From JAGXRK01 sp963714415 (lineage in GTDB: Bacteria; Bacteroidota; Ignavibacteria; Ignavibacteriales; Ignavibacteriaceae): a DNA stretch of 64,000 nucleotides. The position numbers and the translations under genes were made by a program. This document shows positions 55,971 through 64,000 of the stretch, one piece after another. How positions within the stretch are numbered: the stretch's first letter is position 1; each line of letters starts with the position of its first letter. The notes beneath the pieces were generated by a model that was given only the letters and a program-made list of their open reading frames with translations, did not search any database and was not told the origin of the DNA. Location of the stretch: assembly GCA_963714415.1 (NCBI GenBank), contig CAVQOL010000005.1, positions 124,001 through 188,000 on the forward strand, in the 5' to 3' direction.

Positions 55971-57636
55971 TTATAAATTGAAAAACACTGTAATATTGAA
56001 CGAATGTTTTTTGCCAAGCATAAATTCAGGTGTTCTTAATTCGCCTTGATCATCTTTAATATCAGAAAATATATAAGATGCGGAAAAATTAAGATCATGA
56101 ATTAGTTCGTAATTGATATTTAGACCAATCCTAAAATCCTCTCTGAGCGGTTCGTATAAAAACGGTAAATCTTTTTCATCCATTCCCGCGTAAGCATAAT
56201 AAATATCTTCAAGTCCACCCTTTCGAACTCTTTCAAAATATAAGCTTAGGTTCAGTCCGCGCATAAAACTGTAATCAAACTGAGCACGGATCTGATCAGC
56301 ATTCTGACCAAGCCAATGACCCAGATAATAATCAATATGCTTGTATGTGGTTGTTTCAACCCGGTGCTCGTAAACCCAGGGATTTATTCTTGTATATTCC
56401 AATGAGATATCCAGATTAGGAACAAACAGATCTACCTTTTTGCTGCCGAGTGTTAAAGCCAATCCAGGTATTAGCAAAATTATTTTCAAGGATATTCCGT
56501 ATCTCAGTTACATCTACAAAGAGGGTTGAGTAGAAATGATATGTTTCAGGAAGCTTTACAGATATATCAATGTACATCTGCCCATTCCCATCATTCACAT
56601 TTCCACGGCCGGTATTGTGATCTAAAAACTTGAAGAACAGAAACGGAATAAAAAACTCAGGTCTCAAATCACCTGAATAAACAATAGAATTTCCGAATGA
56701 AACATCAATATGCTGCCATGGTGTGAAAGTGAACATATTAGCGGCGATATATTTGTTTATATAGGATTTACTTAACTCCGGCTCTATGCTGTTAATATGT
56801 GTTAAATAAAACTTTGATGAATCAAATACCAGTGAATTGAGCCATCCGTGGATGTAATTAAATCTGAACCATTCAACAGGTTTTAATTGAAGTTTAATAA
56901 ATGGATAGGATGGAGACTTATCCGATAAAATAAGATTTCCAAAACTTCCATGACCCCAGCTTATGTAATCCTTTATTAAAGAAACACTTCCCCAGTTCCA
57001 ATTAAAGTTAATACTTCCTTTAACATCGCTGTATTCAATTCCATTCGGTGCTCCTTTATACCAGGCACCTCTTTCAGGGGAAAAACTTTTATTCTTGTCA
57101 ACATTATCACCGAATTCACCTTTGTCTCGTATGTCTATCGATGCGCCAAACCAATTCGAATATGAAGCGTAAGACATTGCTCCGAACCATCTTGTATATC
57201 CGTTTTTACTTCCAGTTGTGCTTATTCCGTAGCCTGCAATAGGGGAGAGCTTCAAATTAAAAAGTGAATCTGAATAACTAAATAAATACCAGCGTTCGTT
57301 ATTTAGTTCATAGTTGTTACGTTGTAGCTGATGGCTGAGTCCGGAAGTTCTGAGTTCAAAAAAATATTCACTTTTATGGAATTCAAGTTCATCTTTTTCA
57401 ACCGGATTCAAAGAATTACCGTTCTCATCAACTTTTATTAGAAGAGATGCGATGTATGCTCTTGAAAATGGTAATGCCTCATCATCTGTATGAATGATAT
57501 GCTTCAATGACATCCGGTTCAGGAATGTGTATATATCCTTATGAATTGGTTCATAAACAACCTGAGCATTAGTGATAAATGTACAAAAGGAAATGATCAG
57601 TAGTAATAAAATCAGATGATGTCGTTTTTTTATCAT
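55971..57636 (-). CDS. Wzi-type capsule assembly outer-membrane protein, one frameshift as sequenced
   Basis: About 550 aa in two frames. ATG 57636 is chosen as start because it gives a signal peptide (MIKKRHHLILLLLIISFCTFITNAQ); the longer frame starts inside the transferase gene region. The N-terminal helical region has EPIHKDIYTFLNRMSLKHIIHTDD and the rest is beta-strand rich as in capsule-binding Wzi barrels (GAMSYASYSNWFGASIDIRD, SWGHGSFGNLILSDKSPSYPF, ENNFANTWIGF). One extra A in the coding TTTAACAC (plus-strand 56453-56454) breaks it; correction yields WIGFTLGSKKVDLFVPNLDISLEYTR. Probably retains capsule or exopolysaccharide at the surface. Confidence 0.82.
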
Positions 57637-57699
57637 ATGCAAAGATAATAGAATTGTGTTTATGATGTTTGTTTCGGTTAATGTTGCAACCTCCACACA

Positions 57700-59746
57700 C
57701 TATGCCGATCGTTTACGTTTTATAAATATATTATTGGCTATCTTAAAGAAATATTTAATATCAGTTTTAATCGGATTTTTTTCATACGCTTCTAAATATC
57801 TTCGCTCTGATTCTTCAATTTCATGAATTGTCTTTGGTAGGTCTGCATAAAACGGCGGTACCAAACCAGGTTTGAATTTCAATCGTCTATGCTGGTGTTC
57901 GGGTGAATAGAGGGAGGCATATTGATTACTTATAGGTCTTACTCCAACTAGTTTCAGATCGCCCTTAACCAGGTTAATAAGCATTGGCCATTCGTCCAGC
58001 CACAGCTTCCTCATAATTCTACCCCAGCTTGTAACTCTGAAATCATCCTTAAACTTTCCTCCTTCTTGGAGTGAATTTACCGAGTAAAGCATTTCCTGAA
58101 TGAACTCTGAATAGGGATGCATCGTTCTGAACTTATATACATAAATTAGTTTTCCCATCTTTGACCCAATCGCTTCATCCTGAAAACAGGACTGTATCCC
58201 GGATTATTTTCTGTGCTGCTATCTCTTACTTTTCGCACAGCAAACCATACTGTATTATCAATCTCTGCAAGATCAAGTATTTCAAATCCGCAGTAAACTA
58301 ATCTTCCTAATCCTTCTGCAAGCGATATAGCGCGATCCTTTCCTTTGCTAAATGCAAAATAGATTTTCCGGATTAGCGGAAGTTTTGGGATAGCTCGTTT
58401 TACAATAAAATCGATACCATATAAAACAGCAGCAATAAAAAAAGGATATTTATTATAAAAGCGTGAATACCTGTATTTGAGAGGATGCAAACATCCAATA
58501 TAAACGCCATTCTTAAGCAGTTTTTTATTGACCGATCTGAAATAATCATTAATTCGCCTGAGGTCATTAACTGATGTGCAGGTTTACTATCATTTGCTGA
58601 CTATCATCAGCAAGAACATTTATGTTATACGGATCAGCGGAACGGATAATAAGGGATTTCCGCGTGTCAAATGATTTAAGGTCTATTTCTCTGTCTATAA
58701 ACTCAAAAACCTCATTAAACTCTGTAAGATACGAGAATTTTAACTTCTGCTTAAGAACAGATTCAGATGACTCTTCAGATTCAAATTTATATTTTCCCTC
58801 CGATCTTTTTGCAAATGGGCGGTTTGCAGGTCCGCGCAGATCAAAAGCTTTTAAAAATACTGATGTTACTTCATCGGTCTTTATTTTCATTCTACTAAGG
58901 AATGTGTAAGAGAATAGTGCAAATGAAATAAAACTGTATTCAATAAGACCAATTATAAAATGGTCTCTGTACAATGGCTCAAGTTCCAGAAGATATACAC
59001 CAGCCAGAATAAAGGATGCGATAAGCAGGTAGAACTTTATCTGAACGCCGACTGAATGCCACTTATCCTTAGATCTTAATACAGGATCAAAGTTATGCGT
59101 TAGCACTGCCGAAGTGATCCAGCTTATAAAGAATACTGCCAACATAAGGTATTGCTTATCATTCAGATATTCGTAGCCAATGTTTCGTACAATCTCAGAG
59201 TAGCATACCAGAGCAAGTATCAATCCGTCTGCAGATAAATAAAGCAGGTACGATGTGCTGATATCTTTTTTCTTTTCCATCCTTTGTTAACCGTTCACTG
59301 AAGATTGAATGATAAAGTACTTCAAGTGAGAAACCGGTTATCATCGATCCAAAGAATATAAGGCGCGAAGTGCCCTCAAGACCGGAAAGAAATGTTAACC
59401 CGGTTAATATTCCCAGACCAAGTATGAGCGATATATAAATCTTCCTCAGCTTTTCAAGAATTGTGTGCTTTTGTGTAAGATTATATTTATTGGATAAAAT
59501 TGTCGCGGTAAGTACTGAAATCATAAGCAGACTTAGAAACTGAATGTAATCATCCGGCAATAAAAGAGTATCACGCTTTATGAAAAAGAATCCGTAGAAT
59601 GAAATAAAATAGAAAAGCAGACTTATTACAGTGTTCCTAAAATACAGGGAATAATTGCTGCTCTTCAGAGAACTGAGAGTGAGAGTTGAAGCAGAAAGTT
59701 TTCTGCCCTGATTTTTATCCTTTTTGTCAGTCTTTAATTCGTGCAT
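57700..59746 (-). pseudogene. Polyprenyl-phosphate sugar transferase, three frameshifts as sequenced
   Basis: Four frames join into one exopolysaccharide priming glycosyl-1-phosphate transferase of about 680 aa. Two hydrophobic blocks of about four helices each occupy the first 280 residues or so. A cytoplasmic segment follows with MIVNLHIVNDLRRINDYF, then the catalytic bacterial sugar-transferase domain with VFRMKRLGQDGKLIYVYKFRTMHP, WGRIMRKLWLDEWPMLINLVKGDLKLVGVRP and FKPGLVPPFYADLP. Extra bases are inferred at 59281-59282 (G on coding strand), 58572 (A) and 58160-58162 (A). The catalytic Asp-Glu in LDEWPML is intact, so the gene may be functional in the organism. It lies next to the Wzi-like and O-antigen ligase genes. 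Confidence 0.85.
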
Positions 59747-59846
59747 CGCTGTAATATTACAAAAAATGTTTCTTTTTAACCATAGTGTATTTTGATTAAT
59801 TTTCTATTGTTCCGCATATTTAAAGCACTATTTCAATCTGTTGAAT

Positions 59847-59894
59847 ACCTGCCTGACTTGGACGGATTGAGCAAAGCCATCGGGCAAGGCAGGT
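59847..59894. repeat. Inverted repeat, AGGCAGGT type
   Basis: ACCTGCCT (59847-59854) and AGGCAGGT (59887-59894) form an 8-bp stem around 32 nt, in the 255-nt gap between divergent sugar-transferase and O-antigen ligase genes. A related GCAGGCAGGTTTAA word occurs near 63298. The rest of the gap shows nothing recognisable. Confidence 0.5.
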
Positions 59895-60001
59895 TTGAGT
59901 AATCTGCGGTTAATTTACGTTGTGCTTTATTTATATATAAAAAAACGCACATTTTGGAAATTGAACAGGAATATTGCTAAAAGTAGTGATATTTTAACGC
60001 T

Positions 60002-61318
60002 ATGAAATTATTTTATACAAATCAAAAAGCCGTATTAGCATTAACCATTACAGCGTTGATTGTTAATATAGCTATATCCGGTATTTCCAATTCCTCAACC
60101 ATTTCTTTCCTGATAAAATTAGTTTCATCATCTATTTTATTTTTATTCTTTTTCATTCATCTGAAAATTTCTGACTTTTCTCTCAAATCGTTTTATAATT
60201 CGTATGCTATTAAAAAGATCCTTCTTATAATCATAACAATTATTGTATACTTAGGAATAACTCTGTCTTACTCACTAAATCCTGCTTATGGCGCTCAGAA
60301 AATTATTAATATTCTTATAAGTGTAGTCCCCAATATTATTGTTCTGTATTATCTGATCACTTTTGCTGATAAAGAACTTTTTAAGAATTATTCTGTAAAT
60401 ATTATTGCAGTCGGTTTAATCTTAACACTTATTGCAGTTCTAATATTTCAACCATTTGATCATTCAACTATTTATCAATTCTCACCACAGAGATGGAGCC
60501 ACGTTTTTATTGGCAGAATGGTTTCATTTTTAAGTCTTATTGTTTTTCTTTTCATAATGAGTGCAAAAGATTTTAATAAAATAATTATCTATTCCATCAT
60601 CTTTACAATTGGAATGTACCTGACCTATTTAACCGGATTAAGATCTGCGTTAATCGGACTTATGCTTTTTGCGATTATATCTCTTGGCTGGTCTTTCTAT
60701 AAAAAAAATCTTACTGCTGTTCACTTATACAGCATTTTCTTAATCTTAATACTAACAGCTACTTTTATCTTCATCACTCCTGAGGAGTTCACTACATCTG
60801 AACGTATAAGCAATATGTTAAAGATTGAAAATCTTGAATTTGGAGGAGATGCCCCAATACTCACTCGTGTTGAATCTTATAAAATAAGCTGGCAAATGTT
60901 TGAAGAAAAGCCCTTGTTTGGATGGGGATTGGGAGGCTTTAACGGATTTAATAATATTGAGTGGACACGAATTCAAAAATATCCGCATAATTTGATTCTG
61001 GAAATTCTTGCTGAGTTGGGGATAATGGGGTTTTTAGTTTTTAGTGCGTTGTTCGTAGTTATCCTAAAAGCAATGTTGAATGCTAAATCTTTAATGTTCA
61101 ATGGGCAAAAAAAAATATTCAATCATAAATTCCCGCAAACTGGGCAGTCATCAATCCAGTATCCAGCAACAATCCTCTCTCCTCACTTTTTACTTCTCAC
61201 TTTTTTCTTTTGTCTTTGGCTAGCAATGTTTTCTAAAGATATTTCTACACAAGGATTTTTATGGTTGTTTATTGTGTTCGTTGGAGAGTGGGCAGAGCGG
61301 ATAGAGCAAAGGGCATAG
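60002..61318 (+). CDS. O-antigen ligase family protein (WaaL/Wzy-like)
   Basis: 438 aa with about 11 predicted helices. The Wzy_C-type signature is the periplasmic segment with ISWQMFEEKPLFGWGLGGFNGF followed by YPHNLILEILAELGIMGFLVF, where the conserved His in PHN lies. It would join polysaccharide to lipid A core or polymerise repeat units. After residue 360 or so the protein contains QTGQSSIQYPATILSPHFLL, encoded by bases like the intergenic ATCCAGTATCCAGCA repeat, and it ends in WAERIEQRA, encoded by another repeat word. The C-terminal part may therefore be repeat-derived rather than ancestral. Confidence 0.85.
   Translation: MKLFYTNQKAVLALTITALIVNIAISGISNSSTISFLIKLVSSSILFLFFFIHLKISDFSLKSFYNSYAIKKILLIIITIIVYLGITLSYSLNPAYGAQKIINILISVVPNIIVLYYLITFADKELFKNYSVNIIAVGLILTLIAVLIFQPFDHSTIYQFSPQRWSHVFIGRMVSFLSLIVFLFIMSAKDFNKIIIYSIIFTIGMYLTYLTGLRSALIGLMLFAIISLGWSFYKKNLTAVHLYSIFLILILTATFIFITPEEFTTSERISNMLKIENLEFGGDAPILTRVESYKISWQMFEEKPLFGWGLGGFNGFNNIEWTRIQKYPHNLILEILAELGIMGFLVFSALFVVILKAMLNAKSLMFNGQKKIFNHKFPQTGQSSIQYPATILSPHFLLLTFFFCLWLAMFSKDISTQGFLWLFIVFVGEWAERIEQRA
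61147..61206 (+). repeat. Intergenic-type repeat inside the O-antigen ligase gene
   Basis: ATCCAGTATCCAGCA at 61154-61168 is identical to 63402-63416 in the noncoding repeat region, and the following TCCTCACTTTTTACTTCTCA is a low-complexity tail. It is in frame with the ligase gene. Confidence 0.5.
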
Positions 61319-61484
61319 GGTGGGGAGCAAGGTGTAAGATAATTGAAAGGATTTTTCCCCGCATACCGGGATTTCACTTTGTTTAACATATTTTAACTCC
61401 GACATTTCTCGTTGCGATAATTTTCGCAAGAGAAGCCAGAATCCAGTATTCAGTCCGCTACGGCGGATTTATCATTTACCATTA

Positions 61485-62267
61485 TTATAATTCATTTACA
61501 AATTTGTCGAATGATAATATTTTTGAAATATTTTTTTTATCAAATATTAAATGTTCAAAATCCTTTGATTTATGTGATATGTTTATCATGGTGATAATAT
61601 TCAATAATGCCTCTTTTAATTCTAACAAATTTGTAATTCCATGTTTTACCTTTAAAAAGGAATAATCGGGAGCAGTAAAGTTTAACAGAAACATTACATC
61701 ATAAAAATCACGCCCTTTTGAACGAGATAATAATGCAGAAATCTTCATGGCGCAAAGTACTTTATTATCCGGCGCCGGAAAACTGAAATAAAAACCACAC
61801 CCTTTTACATTTGCACTTACAGGAGAATATCTGTAAAGTTGATCCTGGCATTCAACCTTGATTAAAAACCGCTCTTCTTTGTGTGCCGATAAACCCAAAT
61901 CGAACAACAAACCCGGAAAATAAATACTCCTTCTATATGCTTTCAAATTATTATCAACTTTGTCCCGACTTTCAACTTTAAATCCGAATCTTTTTATATA
62001 AAGTAAAATGTTATCAGTCATTAACTTAAATTCTTCTTCAGAAAATTCCTTACAATCAAAATCAATATCTTCAGAGAAACGATCAATTCGTTTTACTAAT
62101 CTTAGATACGTTCCCCCGATAAATGAAAGCTTTTGTATCCATTTTGTTGTTGAAAGATAATCGAGGATTAATAATTGAATATATTCTTTGACCATATACT
62201 TCTGAAATGATGGATTTTCATTCAAGTATGGTGGAAAATATTCTTTTATCTGTTCAAGTTGTATCAT
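61485..62267 (-). CDS. AbiEii/AbiGii-type nucleotidyltransferase toxin
   Basis: 260 aa. The DNA polymerase beta-like nucleotidyltransferase motif is clear: SFIGGTYLRLVKRIDRFSEDIDFDCKEF (Gly-Gly then Asp-x-Asp, about residues 48-76). The rest is helical with LLSRSKGRDFYDVMFLL, a conserved AbiEii feature. In AbiE systems this toxin is neutralised by the AbiEi antitoxin and acts in phage abortive infection, with tRNA as a reported target of relatives. The start overlaps the AbiEi stop by 4 nt (ATGA), the normal order antitoxin then toxin. Confidence 0.88.
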   Translation of the reverse strand: MIQLEQIKEYFPPYLNENPSFQKYMVKEYIQLLILDYLSTTKWIQKLSFIGGTYLRLVKRIDRFSEDIDFDCKEFSEEEFKLMTDNILLYIKRFGFKVESRDKVDNNLKAYRRSIYFPGLLFDLGLSAHKEERFLIKVECQDQLYRYSPVSANVKGCGFYFSFPAPDNKVLCAMKISALLSRSKGRDFYDVMFLLNFTAPDYSFLKVKHGITNLLELKEALLNIITMINISHKSKDFEHLIFDKKNISKILSFDKFVNEL

Positions 62268-62881
62268 AAGCCGCAGGTTTCTTTCATCAATTTAATTCTT
62301 TGTGTAAGTGCTTTACTTTTGAATCTGATACTATAGTCAAGTAATTTTTCCGCATTAATTATTGCGTGCATTACTTCTTTATCGAAACGGAGTGCCGTAA
62401 TCTCATCGGTTGAATTGTAAAATGGATACAAGTATAGCAAATCCAGCAGTGCTTTTTCAGGTTGAGCTACAAGGACAGACATCGCACTAGTAAATGGTTT
62501 TTGATCATAGCCGAACATTAAACCACTCTTTATACTTTTATAAGAAAATGTACCAAACCCGTTATTAAATGCTACCGTTTTTAAAGCAGTTACGCTTGTT
62601 ATCTGTACAACTGCTTCAGGTATTAATCCATAAAATGCCAATGCTGAATGCAGGCTTATATAAGAAGGACGATATATCCTGTTTGCAATGTAAAAAGGTG
62701 ATGACGGTTCTGCCAGATATTCAGGAAAAGAGTAATACCCGTTCTTAAGTTTTATAAGCAGGTTCTTCTTTACCCAACGGGTAAGATTATTGTTATTAAA
62801 ACCGGGGTAACAGGCACTAATTTGATGAGTTGAAATACAAACTTTATCAAAAAATGCTTTTCTAAATGCCAGATAATCCAA
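62264..62881 (-). CDS. AbiEi-type antitoxin / transcriptional regulator
   Basis: 205 aa. N-terminal winged-helix region (about 1-50, FFDKVCISTHQISACYPGFNNNNLTRWVKKNLLIKLKNGYYSF) followed by an AbiEi C-terminal domain with YISLHSALAFYGLIPEAV and ALLDLLYLYPFY. It should repress its own operon and neutralise the nucleotidyltransferase. Upstream lies a 600-nt repeat-rich region that may hold its promoter. Confidence 0.85.
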   Translation of the reverse strand: MDYLAFRKAFFDKVCISTHQISACYPGFNNNNLTRWVKKNLLIKLKNGYYSFPEYLAEPSSPFYIANRIYRPSYISLHSALAFYGLIPEAVVQITSVTALKTVAFNNGFGTFSYKSIKSGLMFGYDQKPFTSAMSVLVAQPEKALLDLLYLYPFYNSTDEITALRFDKEVMHAIINAEKLLDYSIRFKSKALTQRIKLMKETCGL

Positions 62882-63487
62882 GATAATCTATTTGCTTTCT
62901 GTTTTTCTACAAAAATAGTGATATATAGAAATAAAACAAATAATTTTTAGTGTATTTCGTTTATAGATTTTGACTACTCGATTCTGTATCCAGCATCCGG
63001 TTCCCAGAATCTGGTATCAAGTAGATAGTAGGCAGGTGACACTGATTTAAACGCTATGCGCTTAGCGCAATGCTCTTCTCATTTACAATTGAGCATTTAT
63101 CATTTACAATTTCTATAACATCCAGCCCCGATAGAATCGGGATGTCGCAGAGCCTCCATATCAAGTAGATAGTATGCGGTCTGTAGTATCTAATGGCAGA
63201 ATTTCCCATTTACAATTGAGCATTTATCATTTACAATTTTCATAAAGCATCGCATTCTAAACAACACTGGCACAGGATACACTGACTTGCCTATCCGGCA
63301 GGCAGGTTTAACAGATCATCACTGATTTAAACGCTATGCGCTTAGCGCAATGCGCTTCTCATTTACAATTGAGCATTTATCATTTACAATTTTCATAAAG
63401 CATCCAGTATCCAGCATCAAGTATCAAGTAAATAGTAACAGAAGCCATGTATCAAGTTCCATCCCGACTAGTCAGAGCCCTCTATCC
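62882..63487. repeat. Repeat-rich intergenic region between two toxin-antitoxin pairs
   Basis: No coding sequence is seen. It holds two 73-bp direct copies (63040-63112 and 63320-63392) differing at one base, starting CACTGATTTAAACGCTATGC and containing a TGCGC-TTA-GCGCA hairpin and ATTTACAATTGAGCATTTAT. A partial copy runs 63207-63251. TATCCAGCATC-type words occur near 62986 and 63402, CCCGAT-AGA-ATCGGG forms a hairpin at about 63127-63141, and CAGGCAGG occurs near 63298. Confidence 0.8.
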
Positions 63488-63769
63488 TCAATATACCTCA
63501 TCATGAGTTCCTAAATCTATTAATAGGATCTCAGTTTCAGAAGTTGTTGGATTTTTTACAAAAGTAAAAATGATTCTTAAATCATAAGCAACCGAACAAG
63601 CCCAATTATCTTCCAATATCCCTTGTAGTTTGTGTGATTTTAGTTTCGGATCAAATGGGTCATTCTCAAGTAGTTTCATAGTTGAAATTATTTTTGATTT
63701 TATGTTCGGGGTGTTTTTAATAGCTTTCTTGCATGCTCTTTTATAAGACGAAGACCAGTTGAGGATCAT
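63488..63769 (-). CDS. RelE/YafQ-type mRNA interferase toxin
   Basis: 93 aa. RelE-fold toxin with the typical central LKSHKLQGILEDNWACSVAYDLRIIF and the C-terminal IDLGTHDEVY carrying the catalytic-type His and Tyr, most like the YafQ branch. It would cut mRNA on the ribosome when its antitoxin is degraded. Its ATG overlaps the antitoxin stop by one base (TAATG), so the pair is coupled. Confidence 0.87.
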   Translation of the reverse strand: MILNWSSSYKRACKKAIKNTPNIKSKIISTMKLLENDPFDPKLKSHKLQGILEDNWACSVAYDLRIIFTFVKNPTTSETEILLIDLGTHDEVY

Positions 63770-63990
63770 TATTCACTCTTTAAATCATTTAAAAAATCTT
63801 CAACAGATCCTCTGCCGGTTTTTGAACTTAAGTACTCTTCTTTGCTTTCTTTAACTGAGTCTGCAATTTCTTTTCTTTTCGCTTCAATAACCCGCTTATG
63901 AATTATTTCAGAAATCATTAACTGATCATCTAACGGAAGTTTGGAGATAGATTCCAGAAAATCATTTAAATTAGTTTTAGAATCCGGCAC
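63769..63990 (-). CDS. Putative antitoxin partner of RelE-type toxin
   Basis: 73 aa, mostly helical and charged (LPLDDQLMISEIIHKRVIEAKRKEIADSVKESKEEYLSSKTGRGSVEDF), matching small antitoxins paired with RelE/YafQ toxins. A GTG at 63990 is the start available within the window; an upstream start may exist beyond the visible margin. The disordered tail (SVEDFLNDLKSE) would contact the toxin. Confidence 0.7.
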   Translation of the reverse strand: MPDSKTNLNDFLESISKLPLDDQLMISEIIHKRVIEAKRKEIADSVKESKEEYLSSKTGRGSVEDFLNDLKSE

Positions 63991-64000
63991 TTTACCAATT

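Noticed and set aside
59195..59746. Separate small membrane protein upstream of the sugar transferase
   Set aside because: A one-base correction at 59281-59282 fuses it smoothly to the next frame, so it is treated as the N-terminus of the transferase; a separate gene remains possible.
62982..63440. CRISPR array
   Set aside because: Repeats are 73 bp, only two full copies, unequal spacing and no cas genes; not a CRISPR.

Overview
The window is an AT-rich chromosomal segment of a bacterium from the Bacteroidota/Chlorobiota/Ignavibacteriota group, most likely Ignavibacteria-like. The evidence is a type IX secretion C-terminal tail (NHPNPFNPVTKINF) on a secreted peptidase, several promoters of the Bacteroidetes form TTTG-N20-TAnnTTTG, OmpA proteins with TSP3 repeats and a SPOR tail, and a Wzi-type capsule protein. 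The lineage is inferred from these features, not from a phylogeny.

Layout. 1-5.6 kb: a minus-strand xanthine dehydrogenase-type operon (xdhA, xdhB, xdhC) with five apparent indels. An integron-like unit lies between xdhB and xdhC: a tyrosine recombinase, an attI-like zone, one cassette encoding a 57-aa membrane protein, and an attC-like folded site. 5.8-14.9 kb: asnS, then nuoJKLM, an NhaD-type Na+/H+ antiporter, a small unknown gene and nuoN, all on the plus strand. 14.9-24.5 kb: housekeeping and accessory genes (NAD(P)HX repair, VanZ-like, TonB, DUF218, nusB, an MFS transporter, then a cation efflux protein, an aminotransferase and a Sel1 protein on the minus strand). 24.6-36.3 kb: pyrG, a TPR protein, purN-purH, mreBCD-mrdA-rodA (cell shape) and pyrF. 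36.4-43.2 kb: DUF2851, a bifunctional-nuclease-like protein, etfBA, clpS, typA and a SET-domain protein.

43.5-47.5 kb: a four-gene cluster for a 4-heme cytochrome, a predicted outer-membrane beta-barrel, a 14-heme cytochrome and a 7-heme lipoprotein. About 25 haems plus a barrel suggest a porin-cytochrome conduit for extracellular electron transfer. 47.6-50.2 kb: a T9SS-secreted metallopeptidase broken by five indels. 50.3-52 kb: a tRNA with anticodon CAT, preceded by a decayed tRNA fragment carrying a hairpin insertion, then Nudix and HAD hydrolases. 52-55.8 kb: two tandem OmpA-TSP3-SPOR genes. 56-61.3 kb: surface polysaccharide genes (Wzi-like, sugar transferase, O-antigen ligase), several broken. 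61.5-64 kb: an AbiEi/AbiEii pair and a RelE-type toxin-antitoxin pair, separated by about 600 bases of repeats.

About 18 single-base frameshifts can be inferred by joining conserved reading frames. They cluster in xdh, the secreted peptidase and the polysaccharide genes, and are absent from the nuo and mre-to-cytochrome stretches. Catalytic residues are intact on both sides of the breaks, so many are probably sequencing or assembly errors, although the clustering is not what uniform error predicts.
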